A stretch of DNA of 7,995 nucleotides from UBA12465 sp964408785 (GTDB lineage: Bacteria; Patescibacteriota; Patescibacteriia; Patescibacteriales; UBA12465): NCBI GenBank assembly GCA_964408785.1, contig CAYPAS010000038.1, forward strand, positions 1 to 7,995, written 5' to 3'. The notes below the pieces were generated by a model, which saw nothing but the letters and a program-made list of their open reading frames with translations, was not told the DNA's origin and made no database searches. The first letter of the stretch is position 1; the number at the start of each line of letters is the position of its first letter. Below are positions 1 through 5,280 of the stretch, piece by piece. The position numbers and the translations under genes are program-made.

Positions 1-470
1 GCTTGCGCCAGGGGATTATCCGTTTAGTCGGCCGCTTTTTCGCTCTTTTAGTCGGGGCTTTCATCGCTAGCCGTTTCTATCTGCCGGCTTATGATTGGGC
101 TAGTGGATTTTGGTCTTGGTTAGCCGAGCACGAAGGTATAGGAAAAATAATGGCTTTCATTATAGTTTTTATTTTGGCGGGAAAATTGATCGAATTCGCT
201 TTTTATCTTTTAGAAAAATTTTTCAATTTTATTGCCTTTATTCCGGGCAGTCGTTATTTGAACAACATTCTCGGCGCTCTTTTGGGTTTATTAGAGGGTG
301 GATTATTCCTCGGTTTGATTATTTATGTCGCCTCTCGTTACGCTTTCTTGAGTGACTTTTTGTCTAGCCAACTTGCCGCTTCGCAGGTGGCGCCATATCT
401 TTTGCATTTAGCTAATATTTTCTTGCCATTATTGCCGGAAGCCCTTAAGGCTTTGAAGTCTCTCATCTAA
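1..470 (+). CDS. CvpA-family membrane protein, 5' end cut by window edge
   Basis: The reading frame is open from the first base and ends at TAA 468-470, so at least 155 residues are visible. The first in-frame TTG (base 3) is probably not the start. The visible text begins with an (L)RQGIIRLVGRFFALLVGAF-like stretch that in CvpA (colicin V production) proteins normally follows about 20 further residues, including the first membrane helix. Three or four hydrophobic segments can be seen, at about residues 8-26, 44-68, 85-110 and 128-150 counted from base 3. They include a glycine-rich helix (ILGALLGLLEGG) typical of the family. CvpA proteins are inner-membrane proteins of poorly defined function, linked to colicin V secretion, envelope integrity and stress tolerance. 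The stop is a tandem TAA-TGA, and the last A of the TAA is the first base of the next gene's ATG. Family assignment is by overall pattern; the biological role is unknown. Confidence 0.72.
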   Translation, partial: LRQGIIRLVGRFFALLVGAFIASRFYLPAYDWASGFWSWLAEHEGIGKIMAFIIVFILAGKLIEFAFYLLEKFFNFIAFIPGSRYLNNILGALLGLLEGGLFLGLIIYVASRYAFLSDFLSSQLAASQVAPYLLHLANIFLPLLPEALKALKSLI

Positions 471-1069
471 TGATTAGCATTAAGTTAAAAAGGAATAAAA
501 AGAACGAGGGGGAAGTGGCGGCGCAAGCGGCCGCTTTCTTGAAAAAAGGCGGTGTCGCTATTTTGCCGACGGATACTGTCTATGGTTTTAGCTGTTTAGC
601 TTCTTCAAATAAAGGGATAAAAGCGATAAGGCTTTTAAAGGGTCGCGATCAAAAAAAGCCCTTTATAATTTTGGCGGCGGGTTGGCGGCAGCTGGCTGCT
701 TATATCGACATTTCTCTTGCTCAGAAAAGATTAGCGGCTAAGATGAGTCTAAAACGTCGGCCAACGACTTTTATTTTTGATAAGCATCCAGATTGTCGAT
801 TATTCCCAGCTTTTAAATCATTAGCCGTCCGTTTGCCTAAAAGCAGTTTTTTAATTAAAATATTAAAAGCGAACCGCTGCCCCCTAATCTCAACTAGCGT
901 TAATCGGAGCGGTGAAGAATCGCTTGGCAATCCGCAAGAATTTGCCAGTATTTTTTCTGGCAAATCAAATGATGTATTGTTAGTCGATCAGGGCCCGTGT
1001 CGTCGTCGGCGCGCTTCTCGGATAATTGATTTGCGAAATCCAGAAAAACCACTTTGCCTTAGAAAATAG
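470..1069 (+). CDS. tsaC: Threonylcarbamoyl-AMP synthase (TsaC/Sua5/YwlC family)
   Basis: This enzyme makes L-threonylcarbamoyladenylate from threonine, bicarbonate and ATP, the first step of t6A37 modification of ANN-decoding tRNAs in the cytoplasm. At 199 residues it is the short YrdC-domain form without the C-terminal Sua5 domain. Family motifs in order are LPTDTVYGF (32-40), the KGRDQKKPF stretch (57-65, the K-x-R...KP signature), PTTFIF (98-103), LAVRLP (118-123), STSVNRSGE (141-149) and VDQGP (172-176). Several positions deviate from common forms. The usual WPGP before TT is RRP, TSAN is TSVN, and the usual PSTIVD is ASRIID (182-187). The core lysine and arginine are kept, so activity is likely. 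The ATG overlaps the preceding stop by one base, which suggests translational coupling. The partners TsaB, TsaD and TsaE are not in this window. Confidence 0.88.
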   Translation: MISIKLKRNKKNEGEVAAQAAAFLKKGGVAILPTDTVYGFSCLASSNKGIKAIRLLKGRDQKKPFIILAAGWRQLAAYIDISLAQKRLAAKMSLKRRPTTFIFDKHPDCRLFPAFKSLAVRLPKSSFLIKILKANRCPLISTSVNRSGEESLGNPQEFASIFSGKSNDVLLVDQGPCRRRRASRIIDLRNPEKPLCLRK

Positions 1070-1099
1070 AAATTTGATTTTATTAGCAAAAATAAAAAT

Positions 1100-2344
1100 A
1101 TGAAAGATAAGAAGACTTTGTTTAAATATATTGCTGGTTTTTCCTTATTGGGAATAATTTTGTCCAGCGTTTTTGCCGGTGGCTATCTTGCCGGAAAAGC
1201 GGAGGGCCAAGACATGGCGGCCGCTAAACAGGTTAAGGCTCTAGCTTATTCTGACACGGAAGAAGTTGCTACCAGCACCGAAGAGAATTTAGATTTTAAT
1301 CTTTATTGGGAAGTTTGGGATCGCTTGAAAAGTAATTATGTTGATCGCAATAAAGTTAGCAATCGTGATCTTTTTTACGGTTCTTTAAAGGGTTTAGCCG
1401 CCGCTACCGGCGATCCTTACACTGTTTTTATGGACCCGAAAGAGGCCAAGGAATTTACTGACGATTTAGCGGGAACTTTCGAGGGTATAGGCGCGGAAAT
1501 CGGCATACGTAACGAAATTGCCACTATAGTCGCGCCGCTTGATGGTATGCCAGCGCAAAAAGCAGGTTTATTAGCGGGTGATAAGGTTTATGCCGTCGAT
1601 GGAGTTTCCACTCTTGGTTTGAGCGTTGATGAAGTAGTAAAGATGATAAGAGGCGATAAAGGAACTAAGGTTACTTTGACTATTATCCGCGGCAAAGAAA
1701 AAGCTCGCGACATCAGCATTACTCGTTCGGTTATTACGATAAAAAGCGTAAAGACAGAGATGCGTTCTGATGGGTTATTCTTGCTTAGGGTTAGTAATTT
1801 TAATGATGATACCGCTAGTCTTTTTGAAGCGGCCGTCCAGGAAATATTAGTTAAGAAACCGAAGGGAATAATTTTGGATTTGCGCAATAATCCTGGTGGA
1901 TATCTTGATACGGCCGTTGACATGGCTAGCGAATGGGTTAAAGAGGGCCCAGTGGTGGCTGAACAATTCAATGGCAATCGCCGCAATGAATATCCAGCTA
2001 ACGGCCGCGCCCGTCTTAGCAATATTCCGACCGTCGTCTTGGTAAATGGCGGCAGCGCTTCCGCCTCGGAAATTGTCGCCGGCGCCCTACGTGATTATAA
2101 GCAAGCGACCATAGTCGGGGAGACTACTTTCGGCAAAGGGTCGGTACAGAACCTAAGCGAATTATCTGGCGGCGCTCTCTTGAAGATCACTATTGCCAAA
2201 TGGCTCACTCCGGCTGGCGACTTCATAAACGACAAGGGTTTATCTCCGAATATAGAAGTTAAATTAACCGCCGAAGACGTAGAAAAAAATCTTGATCCAC
2301 AAATGAATAAGGCCCTAGAACTATTATTGAAAAATAAAAAATAA
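1100..2344 (+). CDS. Membrane-anchored S41 C-terminal processing peptidase (CtpA/Prc-like)
   Basis: A serine protease of family S41 that trims or degrades envelope proteins from their C-termini outside the cytoplasmic membrane. Residues 1-7 are lysine-rich and are followed by one hydrophobic segment (about 8-31), so this is an N-terminal anchor or uncleaved signal. A short acidic linker leads to the N-terminal helical part (about 65-115). The PDZ domain lies at about 122-205 (GIGAEIG, then PAQKAGLLAGDKVYAVDG). The protease core contains LDLRNNPGGYLD (259-270) and GGSASASEIVAGAL (317-330). By the family's 25-residue spacing, Ser321 and Lys346 (in FGKGSVQ) form the Ser-Lys dyad. The 414-residue length is normal. 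It ends in tandem TAA-TAA stops. It follows tsaC by 30 bases and precedes pyrG by 21, with no promoter or Shine-Dalgarno seen in either gap. The substrate is unknown; genes beside it do not reveal it. Confidence 0.93.
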   Translation: MKDKKTLFKYIAGFSLLGIILSSVFAGGYLAGKAEGQDMAAAKQVKALAYSDTEEVATSTEENLDFNLYWEVWDRLKSNYVDRNKVSNRDLFYGSLKGLAAATGDPYTVFMDPKEAKEFTDDLAGTFEGIGAEIGIRNEIATIVAPLDGMPAQKAGLLAGDKVYAVDGVSTLGLSVDEVVKMIRGDKGTKVTLTIIRGKEKARDISITRSVITIKSVKTEMRSDGLFLLRVSNFNDDTASLFEAAVQEILVKKPKGIILDLRNNPGGYLDTAVDMASEWVKEGPVVAEQFNGNRRNEYPANGRARLSNIPTVVLVNGGSASASEIVAGALRDYKQATIVGETTFGKGSVQNLSELSGGALLKITIAKWLTPAGDFINDKGLSPNIEVKLTAEDVEKNLDPQMNKALELLLKNKK

Positions 2345-2365
2345 TAAGAAAATAAATAAAAAAAT

Positions 2366-4015
2366 ATGGCCCAGAAAGATAGCGTCAAGTATATTTTTGT
2401 CGTTGGCGGAGTAATGTCCGGCGTCGGCAAGGGGGTGACTACCGCCTCTATCGGACAAATACTCCAATCTCGCGGCTACAATGTTAGCGCTATCAAGATG
2501 GATCCATATATCAATGTTGATGCCGGAACCATGAATCCGATAGAACATGGCGAAGTTTTCGTAACCGAAGACGGCGATGAAACTGATCAGGATATCGGTA
2601 ATTACGAGCGTTTCTTGGGCAAAAATATCTACAAAGAAAATTACATGACCACTGGTCGGGTTTATCAGAGCGTCATTAATCGGGAGCGCAATCTGGAATA
2701 CAAAGGTAAATGCGTCCAGGTGGTGCCGCATATTCCCCAGGAAATAAGAGAAAGAATAGAAAAGGCCGTGAAAAAAACCGCCGCGGAAATAATGATTATT
2801 GAGGTTGGTGGTACGGTCGGCGAATATGAAAATCTTTTATTCTTAGAAGCCGCTAGAGTGATGAAGCTTTATCACCCGGAGGATGTTATTTTCGTCATGG
2901 TTTCTTATCTGCCGATTCCTAATAAGATCGGGGAAATGAAAACAAAGCCGACGCAACACGCGGTTAGAAATCTGCAAAGCGCTGGCATCCAGCCGGATTT
3001 TTTGATTGCTAGAAGCGAAAAACCTGTTGATCATTCCCGTAAAGAAAAACTCTCCATTAATTGCAATGTTCCGGCGGACAATGTTATTTCCGCTCCGGAT
3101 GCCGATTCTATTTATGACATTCCTTTGAATTTTGAAAAAGATAAATTAGGGGAAAGTATTTTGAAGAAATTAGGCCTGATGCCGCAAAAGAAACAGGCAA
3201 AAGGCAATGATGATTGGAAGCGCTTGGTTTCTAAGATTAAGAATGCCAAAAAAAGCGTGGAAATTGGTATTGTTGGTAAATATTTTGTTAGCGGTGATTT
3301 CTCTTTCGGTGATTCTTATATTTCGGTTTTGGAAGCAATTAAACACGCCGCCGCCCATGAAAATTGTCACGCCAATATTCATTGGCTGAACGCGGAAGAG
3401 GTTGAAAAGAAGGGAACATCTTTGTTGAAAAAATATGATGGCATAATCGTTCCTCAGGGTTGGGGAGGTCGCGGTTCCGAAGGGAAGATAAAGACTATCG
3501 AGTATTGCCGCCGCCAAGGCGTGCCTTATTTTGGTCTTTGCTATGGCATGCAGATGGCGGTTATCGAATTCGCTCGCAATGTTGCTGGATTAAAAGGGGC
3601 TAATTCAGCTGAAGTCGATCCAAAAGCACCGTATAAAGTTATTCATATCATGCCAGAACAACAGGAGTTGATTGCTAAAAAAGGTTATGGCGGCACTATT
3701 CGTTTGGGTGGTTGGCCTTGCAAATTATTGTCGGGAAGCCGGCTGGCTAAGGCTTATGCTCGTTTCGGTATAAAAAATGAAACTTCGGAGCGCCACCGCC
3801 ATCGCTATGAATTCAATAATGATTATCGAGAAAAATTTGAAAAATTAGGTTTGAAGATTGCTGGCACCTCTCCGGACGGCCAGATAGTCGAAGCTATCGA
3901 GATAAGCAATCATCCATTTTTTGTCGGTGTCCAATTCCATCCGGAGTATATTTCTCGGCCGCTATCCCCGCACCCCCTATTTGTCGCTTTTATCCAGGCG
4001 CTGAAGAAAAAATAA
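2366..4015 (+). CDS. pyrG: CTP synthase (glutamine hydrolysing), divergent form
   Basis: Converts UTP to CTP using ATP and glutamine, the last step of de novo pyrimidine nucleotide synthesis. The 549-residue length is normal. The synthase domain (about 1-270) has the P-loop GGVMSGVGKGVTTAS (14-28), KMDPYINVDAGTMNP (44-58), a Mg-binding region with Asp76 (TDQD), EVGGTVGEYENL (146-157) and the UTP-site KTKPTQHAVRNLQSAG (192-207). The class I glutamine amidotransferase domain (about 297-546) has nucleophile Cys392 in FGLCYGMQMAV, and His525 with Glu527 in VQFHPEY. It also carries RHRHRYEFN (476-484). Unusual features are SGVGKG where most bacteria have SSLGKG, LCYGMQ for the usual (I/V)CLGMQ, and PQGWGGRG at 363-370 for the usual PGGFGxRG around the oxyanion hole. 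All catalytic residues are present. It is the last gene before a strong terminator. The start has no Shine-Dalgarno but is fixed by the KYIFVVGG N-terminus. Confidence 0.97.
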   Translation: MAQKDSVKYIFVVGGVMSGVGKGVTTASIGQILQSRGYNVSAIKMDPYINVDAGTMNPIEHGEVFVTEDGDETDQDIGNYERFLGKNIYKENYMTTGRVYQSVINRERNLEYKGKCVQVVPHIPQEIRERIEKAVKKTAAEIMIIEVGGTVGEYENLLFLEAARVMKLYHPEDVIFVMVSYLPIPNKIGEMKTKPTQHAVRNLQSAGIQPDFLIARSEKPVDHSRKEKLSINCNVPADNVISAPDADSIYDIPLNFEKDKLGESILKKLGLMPQKKQAKGNDDWKRLVSKIKNAKKSVEIGIVGKYFVSGDFSFGDSYISVLEAIKHAAAHENCHANIHWLNAEEVEKKGTSLLKKYDGIIVPQGWGGRGSEGKIKTIEYCRRQGVPYFGLCYGMQMAVIEFARNVAGLKGANSAEVDPKAPYKVIHIMPEQQELIAKKGYGGTIRLGGWPCKLLSGSRLAKAYARFGIKNETSERHRHRYEFNNDYREKFEKLGLKIAGTSPDGQIVEAIEISNHPFFVGVQFHPEYISRPLSPHPLFVAFIQALKKK

Positions 4016-4020
4016 ATAAC

Positions 4021-4052
4021 AAAAAAGACGGTTTTTTTAAACCGTCTTTTTT
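4021..4052. terminator. Bidirectional intrinsic terminator between pyrG and rpmA
   Basis: Two perfectly complementary 14-base arms, 4021-4034 (AAAAAAGACGGTTT) and 4039-4052 (AAACCGTCTTTTTT), enclose a TTTT loop. The GACGG/CCGTC core is flanked by an A6 tract on the left and a T6 tract on the right, so the RNA from either strand forms a hairpin followed by a U-tract. It sits 5 bases after the pyrG stop and 17 bases after the rpmA stop of two converging genes, exactly where a shared terminator is expected. Confidence 0.93.
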
Positions 4053-4069
4053 ATTGGAAACGCAATTTT

Positions 4070-4390
4070 TTATTTCTTTTTACTGGCAACGACCTTCTTT
4101 TCTTTTTCTTCTTTTTCAGGTAAAACGCTAACTACTTTGCAGTAGCTTAAAGTCCCGTCATATTTAAGGACTTTTTTGGTGCTGAATTTTACGTAGCCGT
4201 TAATCATGGAGAAAAGAGTATCATCGCCGCCGCGCTTTACATTTTTACCAACGCGATATTTAGTGCCCCTCTGTCTGATAATGATAGAGCCGGTTTTTGC
4301 TACTTGTCCATCGCTTAATTTGACGCCTAAGCGTTTGCTTTCTGATTCGCGGCCTAACGAGGTTGAACCCGCCGCTTTCTTATGTGCCAT
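4070..4390 (-). CDS. rpmA: 50S ribosomal protein L27 (bL27) with charged C-terminal tail
   Basis: A large-subunit ribosomal protein whose N-terminal tail reaches the peptidyl-transferase centre in studied bacteria. The N-terminus MAHKKAAGST-SLGRESESKRLGVK (1-24) is the family hallmark. It starts directly at the mature form, with no cleavable pre-peptide of the Firmicutes type. The core IIIRQRGTKYRVGKNV (36-51) and DDTLFSMINGYVKF (56-69) also matches, although the usual HPG after the RQRGTK(F/W) motif is RVG here. The 106-residue length is about 20 more than the usual 85 or so. The extra part is a Lys/Glu-rich tail (PEKEEKEKKVVASKKK, 91-106) that is probably disordered. In most bacteria rpmA follows rplU (L21); here it stands alone with its own promoter. 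There is no Shine-Dalgarno before the ATG; the conserved N-terminus fixes the start. Confidence 0.97.
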   Translation of the reverse strand: MAHKKAAGSTSLGRESESKRLGVKLSDGQVAKTGSIIIRQRGTKYRVGKNVKRGGDDTLFSMINGYVKFSTKKVLKYDGTLSYCKVVSVLPEKEEKEKKVVASKKK

Positions 4391-4457
4391 AGAGATTGAG
4401 TCAATCAGCGCTGAGCAGCCAAAAAGGGCCGAAAAGGGCTGACTTTAGTTAATTTAC
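4391..4457 (-). promoter_or_regulatory. Structured 5' leader of rpmA (possible cis-regulatory RNA)
   Basis: This is the stretch between the predicted rpmA transcription start (about 4457) and its ATG. Reading in the rpmA direction, CAGCC (4441-4437) can pair with GGCTG (4420-4416) around a pyrimidine-rich loop. Next comes the perfect 10-base palindrome TCAGCGCTGA (4414-4405), and then the inverted repeat GATTGA/TCAATC with a one-base centre (4406-4394), ending three bases before the start codon. The CAGC/GCTG elements can pair in more than one way. There is no known rpmA leader family that I recognise, and no Shine-Dalgarno. A role in controlling L27 synthesis is only inferred from structure and position. 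Confidence 0.4.
4422..4441. repeat. Tandem 10-base direct repeat in the rpmA leader
   Basis: AAAAGGGCCG (4422-4431) is followed at once by AAAAGGGCTG (4432-4441), two copies differing at one base. In the rpmA transcript they read as two successive CAGCCCUUUU / CGGCCCUUUU units. They lie inside the predicted leader just downstream of the transcription start. They may be a protein-binding site, part of a hairpin, or a chance slippage product. Confidence 0.6.
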
Positions 4458-4463
4458 CAATTA

Positions 4464-4492
4464 AATATAACAAAAGCCTCTCTAATTGTCAA
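4464..4492 (-). promoter_or_regulatory. Sigma-70-type promoter for rpmA
   Basis: On the minus strand a perfect -35 box TTGACA (4492-4487) is followed by a 17-base spacer and -10 box TATATT (4469-4464), one base from TATAAT. The spacer ends in TGT, giving an extended -10 (TGn) as well. The predicted start is near 4457, about 67 bases upstream of the rpmA ATG. This is the strongest promoter match in the window and fits a highly expressed ribosomal protein gene. Confidence 0.85.
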
Positions 4493-4530
4493 ATGTGCTC
4501 ATTATTGGCAATTTTTAAACAAATAATAAG

Positions 4531-4559
4531 GTTTCATTTTTAAAAAACTGTGTTATAAT
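4531..4559 (+). promoter_or_regulatory. Extended -10 promoter for the ferredoxin-to-dnaX unit
   Basis: TGTTATAAT (4551-4559) is a perfect extended -10 element. A 17-base spacer places the -35 at 4531-4536 (GTTTCA), which matches TTGACA poorly, so the TGn extension probably compensates. The predicted start is near 4566, about 42 bases before the ferredoxin ATG. It diverges from the rpmA promoter, whose -35 box lies about 40 bases to its left. No other promoter is visible in the short gaps further right, so it may serve all four rightward genes. Confidence 0.75.
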
Positions 4560-4565
4560 TAAATC

Positions 4566-4581
4566 AATCCTTAAAAGGATT
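4566..4581. promoter_or_regulatory. Dyad at the predicted transcription start upstream of ferredoxin
   Basis: AATCCTT (4566-4572) and AAGGATT (4575-4581) are perfect 7-base inverted arms around AA. The dyad starts at the predicted +1. It could be an operator for a dimeric regulator, or a hairpin at the extreme 5' end of the mRNA that slows decay. Too short and GC-poor to be a convincing terminator, although T-rich sequence follows. Confidence 0.45.
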
Positions 4582-4607
4582 TATTATTATTAATTTTTTT
4601 TAAAATT

Positions 4608-4781
4608 ATGTTAAAAGTCGACCAGGAAAAGTGCATCGGCTGTGGTCTTTGCGCTGGCCTTTGCCCGGAATCTTTCCAAATGAACATGAACGGAAAGTCT
4701 GAGGTCACAAACGCCGAAGTTAACGATTGCGCTAAGAATGCCGCCGCTAATTGCCCAGTAGAAGCGATTAGCGTCGAATAA
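4608..4781 (+). CDS. Single-cluster [4Fe-4S] ferredoxin, 57 residues
   Basis: A small soluble electron carrier. Translation gives MLKVDQEKCIGCGLCAGLCP at the N-terminus and a C-terminal ANCPVEAISVE. Cys9, Cys12 and Cys15 (C-x2-C-x2-C), together with distant Cys49 of the C-P motif, are the expected ligands of one [4Fe-4S] cluster. Cys19 and Cys41 sit where the second cluster of two-cluster ferredoxins has been lost, and they may form a disulfide, as in Thermotoga- and Desulfovibrio-type single-cluster ferredoxins. The length, the CIGCGLC start and the AISVE end fit that group. The start is fixed by the domain beginning at residue 1; the leader is A/T-only with no Shine-Dalgarno. It is the first gene after its own promoter and lies 8 bases before the next gene. 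The redox partner (for example a pyruvate oxidoreductase or hydrogenase) is not in view. Confidence 0.92.
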   Translation: MLKVDQEKCIGCGLCAGLCPESFQMNMNGKSEVTNAEVNDCAKNAAANCPVEAISVE

Positions 4782-4789
4782 GACTTTTT

Positions 4790-5278
4790 ATGGCCATTGA
4801 AAATAAACTGGCTAATCATTTAGAAGGACAAGTTCCGGTAATTGAAACGCCGTTAGAAGGTGAAAAAAACACCGACAGTCTTTTAGTTAAGGCAAAAGAA
4901 AAGCCGGCGGGAAATAATAGCCAAGAAGAAAAAAACCAACAGCCTCCAGCCAGTCAGACGGTTTCGGCATCTAAATCACCGGTGGCCGAAGATTATTTGT
5001 TGAAACGCGCCAAAGAAATAGATCAGATACTTTCTCGCGGTTTGGAGGAAATCTACTTAAAGATGCCGCCGGCCGAGCAGTCAGCCTTTAGAATCAAAGG
5101 AGAAGAAACGGTCATCAAGATTAATGTTTTGCTTAGCGAGACAAAAATTAAAGTCAACAAGATAATTGATTTGATCCGCGATTGGTTGAAGATGATTCCC
5201 GGAGTTAATCGTTTCTTTTTGGAGCAGGAGGCCAAGATAAAAGCTGATGATATAATAAAAGCTAAAAATCGTTTTTAA
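4790..5278 (+). CDS. Uncharacterised protein with disordered N-terminus and helical C-terminal domain
   Basis: I do not recognise a characterised family. The 162 residues contain no cysteine, signal peptide or membrane helix. Residues about 20-66 are rich in Gln, Pro, Ser, Lys and Glu and look disordered. Residues about 67-162 are predicted largely helical and amphipathic: AEDYLLKRAKEIDQILSRGL, then ETVIKINVLLSETKIKVNKIIDLIRDWL, a Pro-Gly break (IPGVN, 136-140) and FFLEQEAKIKADDII (142-156). The IPGVNRFFLEQEAKIKAD stretch looks like a conserved signature of small proteins in Patescibacteria, from memory rather than a search. The gene lies 8 bases after ferredoxin and only 2 bases before the large ATPase, so it is a plausible cytoplasmic partner or adaptor of that ATPase. 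The ATG is unsupported by a Shine-Dalgarno, but no better start is visible. Confidence 0.75.
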   Translation: MAIENKLANHLEGQVPVIETPLEGEKNTDSLLVKAKEKPAGNNSQEEKNQQPPASQTVSASKSPVAEDYLLKRAKEIDQILSRGLEEIYLKMPPAEQSAFRIKGEETVIKINVLLSETKIKVNKIIDLIRDWLKMIPGVNRFFLEQEAKIKADDIIKAKNRF

Positions 5279-5280
5279 TT

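Noticed and set aside
3..5. TTG as the true start codon of the CvpA-like protein
   Set aside because: The frame is open to the window edge and the protein would lack the N-terminal segment of the family, so the real start almost certainly lies upstream of the window.
1588..2022. A 144-codon open frame on the minus strand inside the S41 peptidase gene
   Set aside because: It lies wholly antisense to a gene with intact catalytic motifs, and its translation has no recognisable domain. It is a by-product of codon use on the other strand.
2324..2731. A 135-codon minus-strand open frame over the start of pyrG
   Set aside because: It is antisense to the most conserved part of CTP synthase, and has no promoter or recognisable domain.
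4422..4441. Short tandem repeat as a CRISPR fragment or integration site
   Set aside because: Only two 10-base copies with no spacer, no cas gene, no tRNA and no integrase nearby.
4206..4442. A 78-codon plus-strand open frame over rpmA and its leader
   Set aside because: It is antisense to the clearly recognised L27 gene and its leader; the protein has no family features.
4591..4606. AATTTT...AAAATT inverted repeat just before the ferredoxin ATG as a terminator or operator
   Set aside because: It is made only of A and T in an A/T-only leader, so the symmetry is easily due to base composition and the stem would be very weak.
4571..4819. An 82-codon minus-strand open frame over the ferredoxin
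   Set aside because: The plus strand of the same stretch encodes a ferredoxin with all expected cysteines, so the antisense frame is not a gene.
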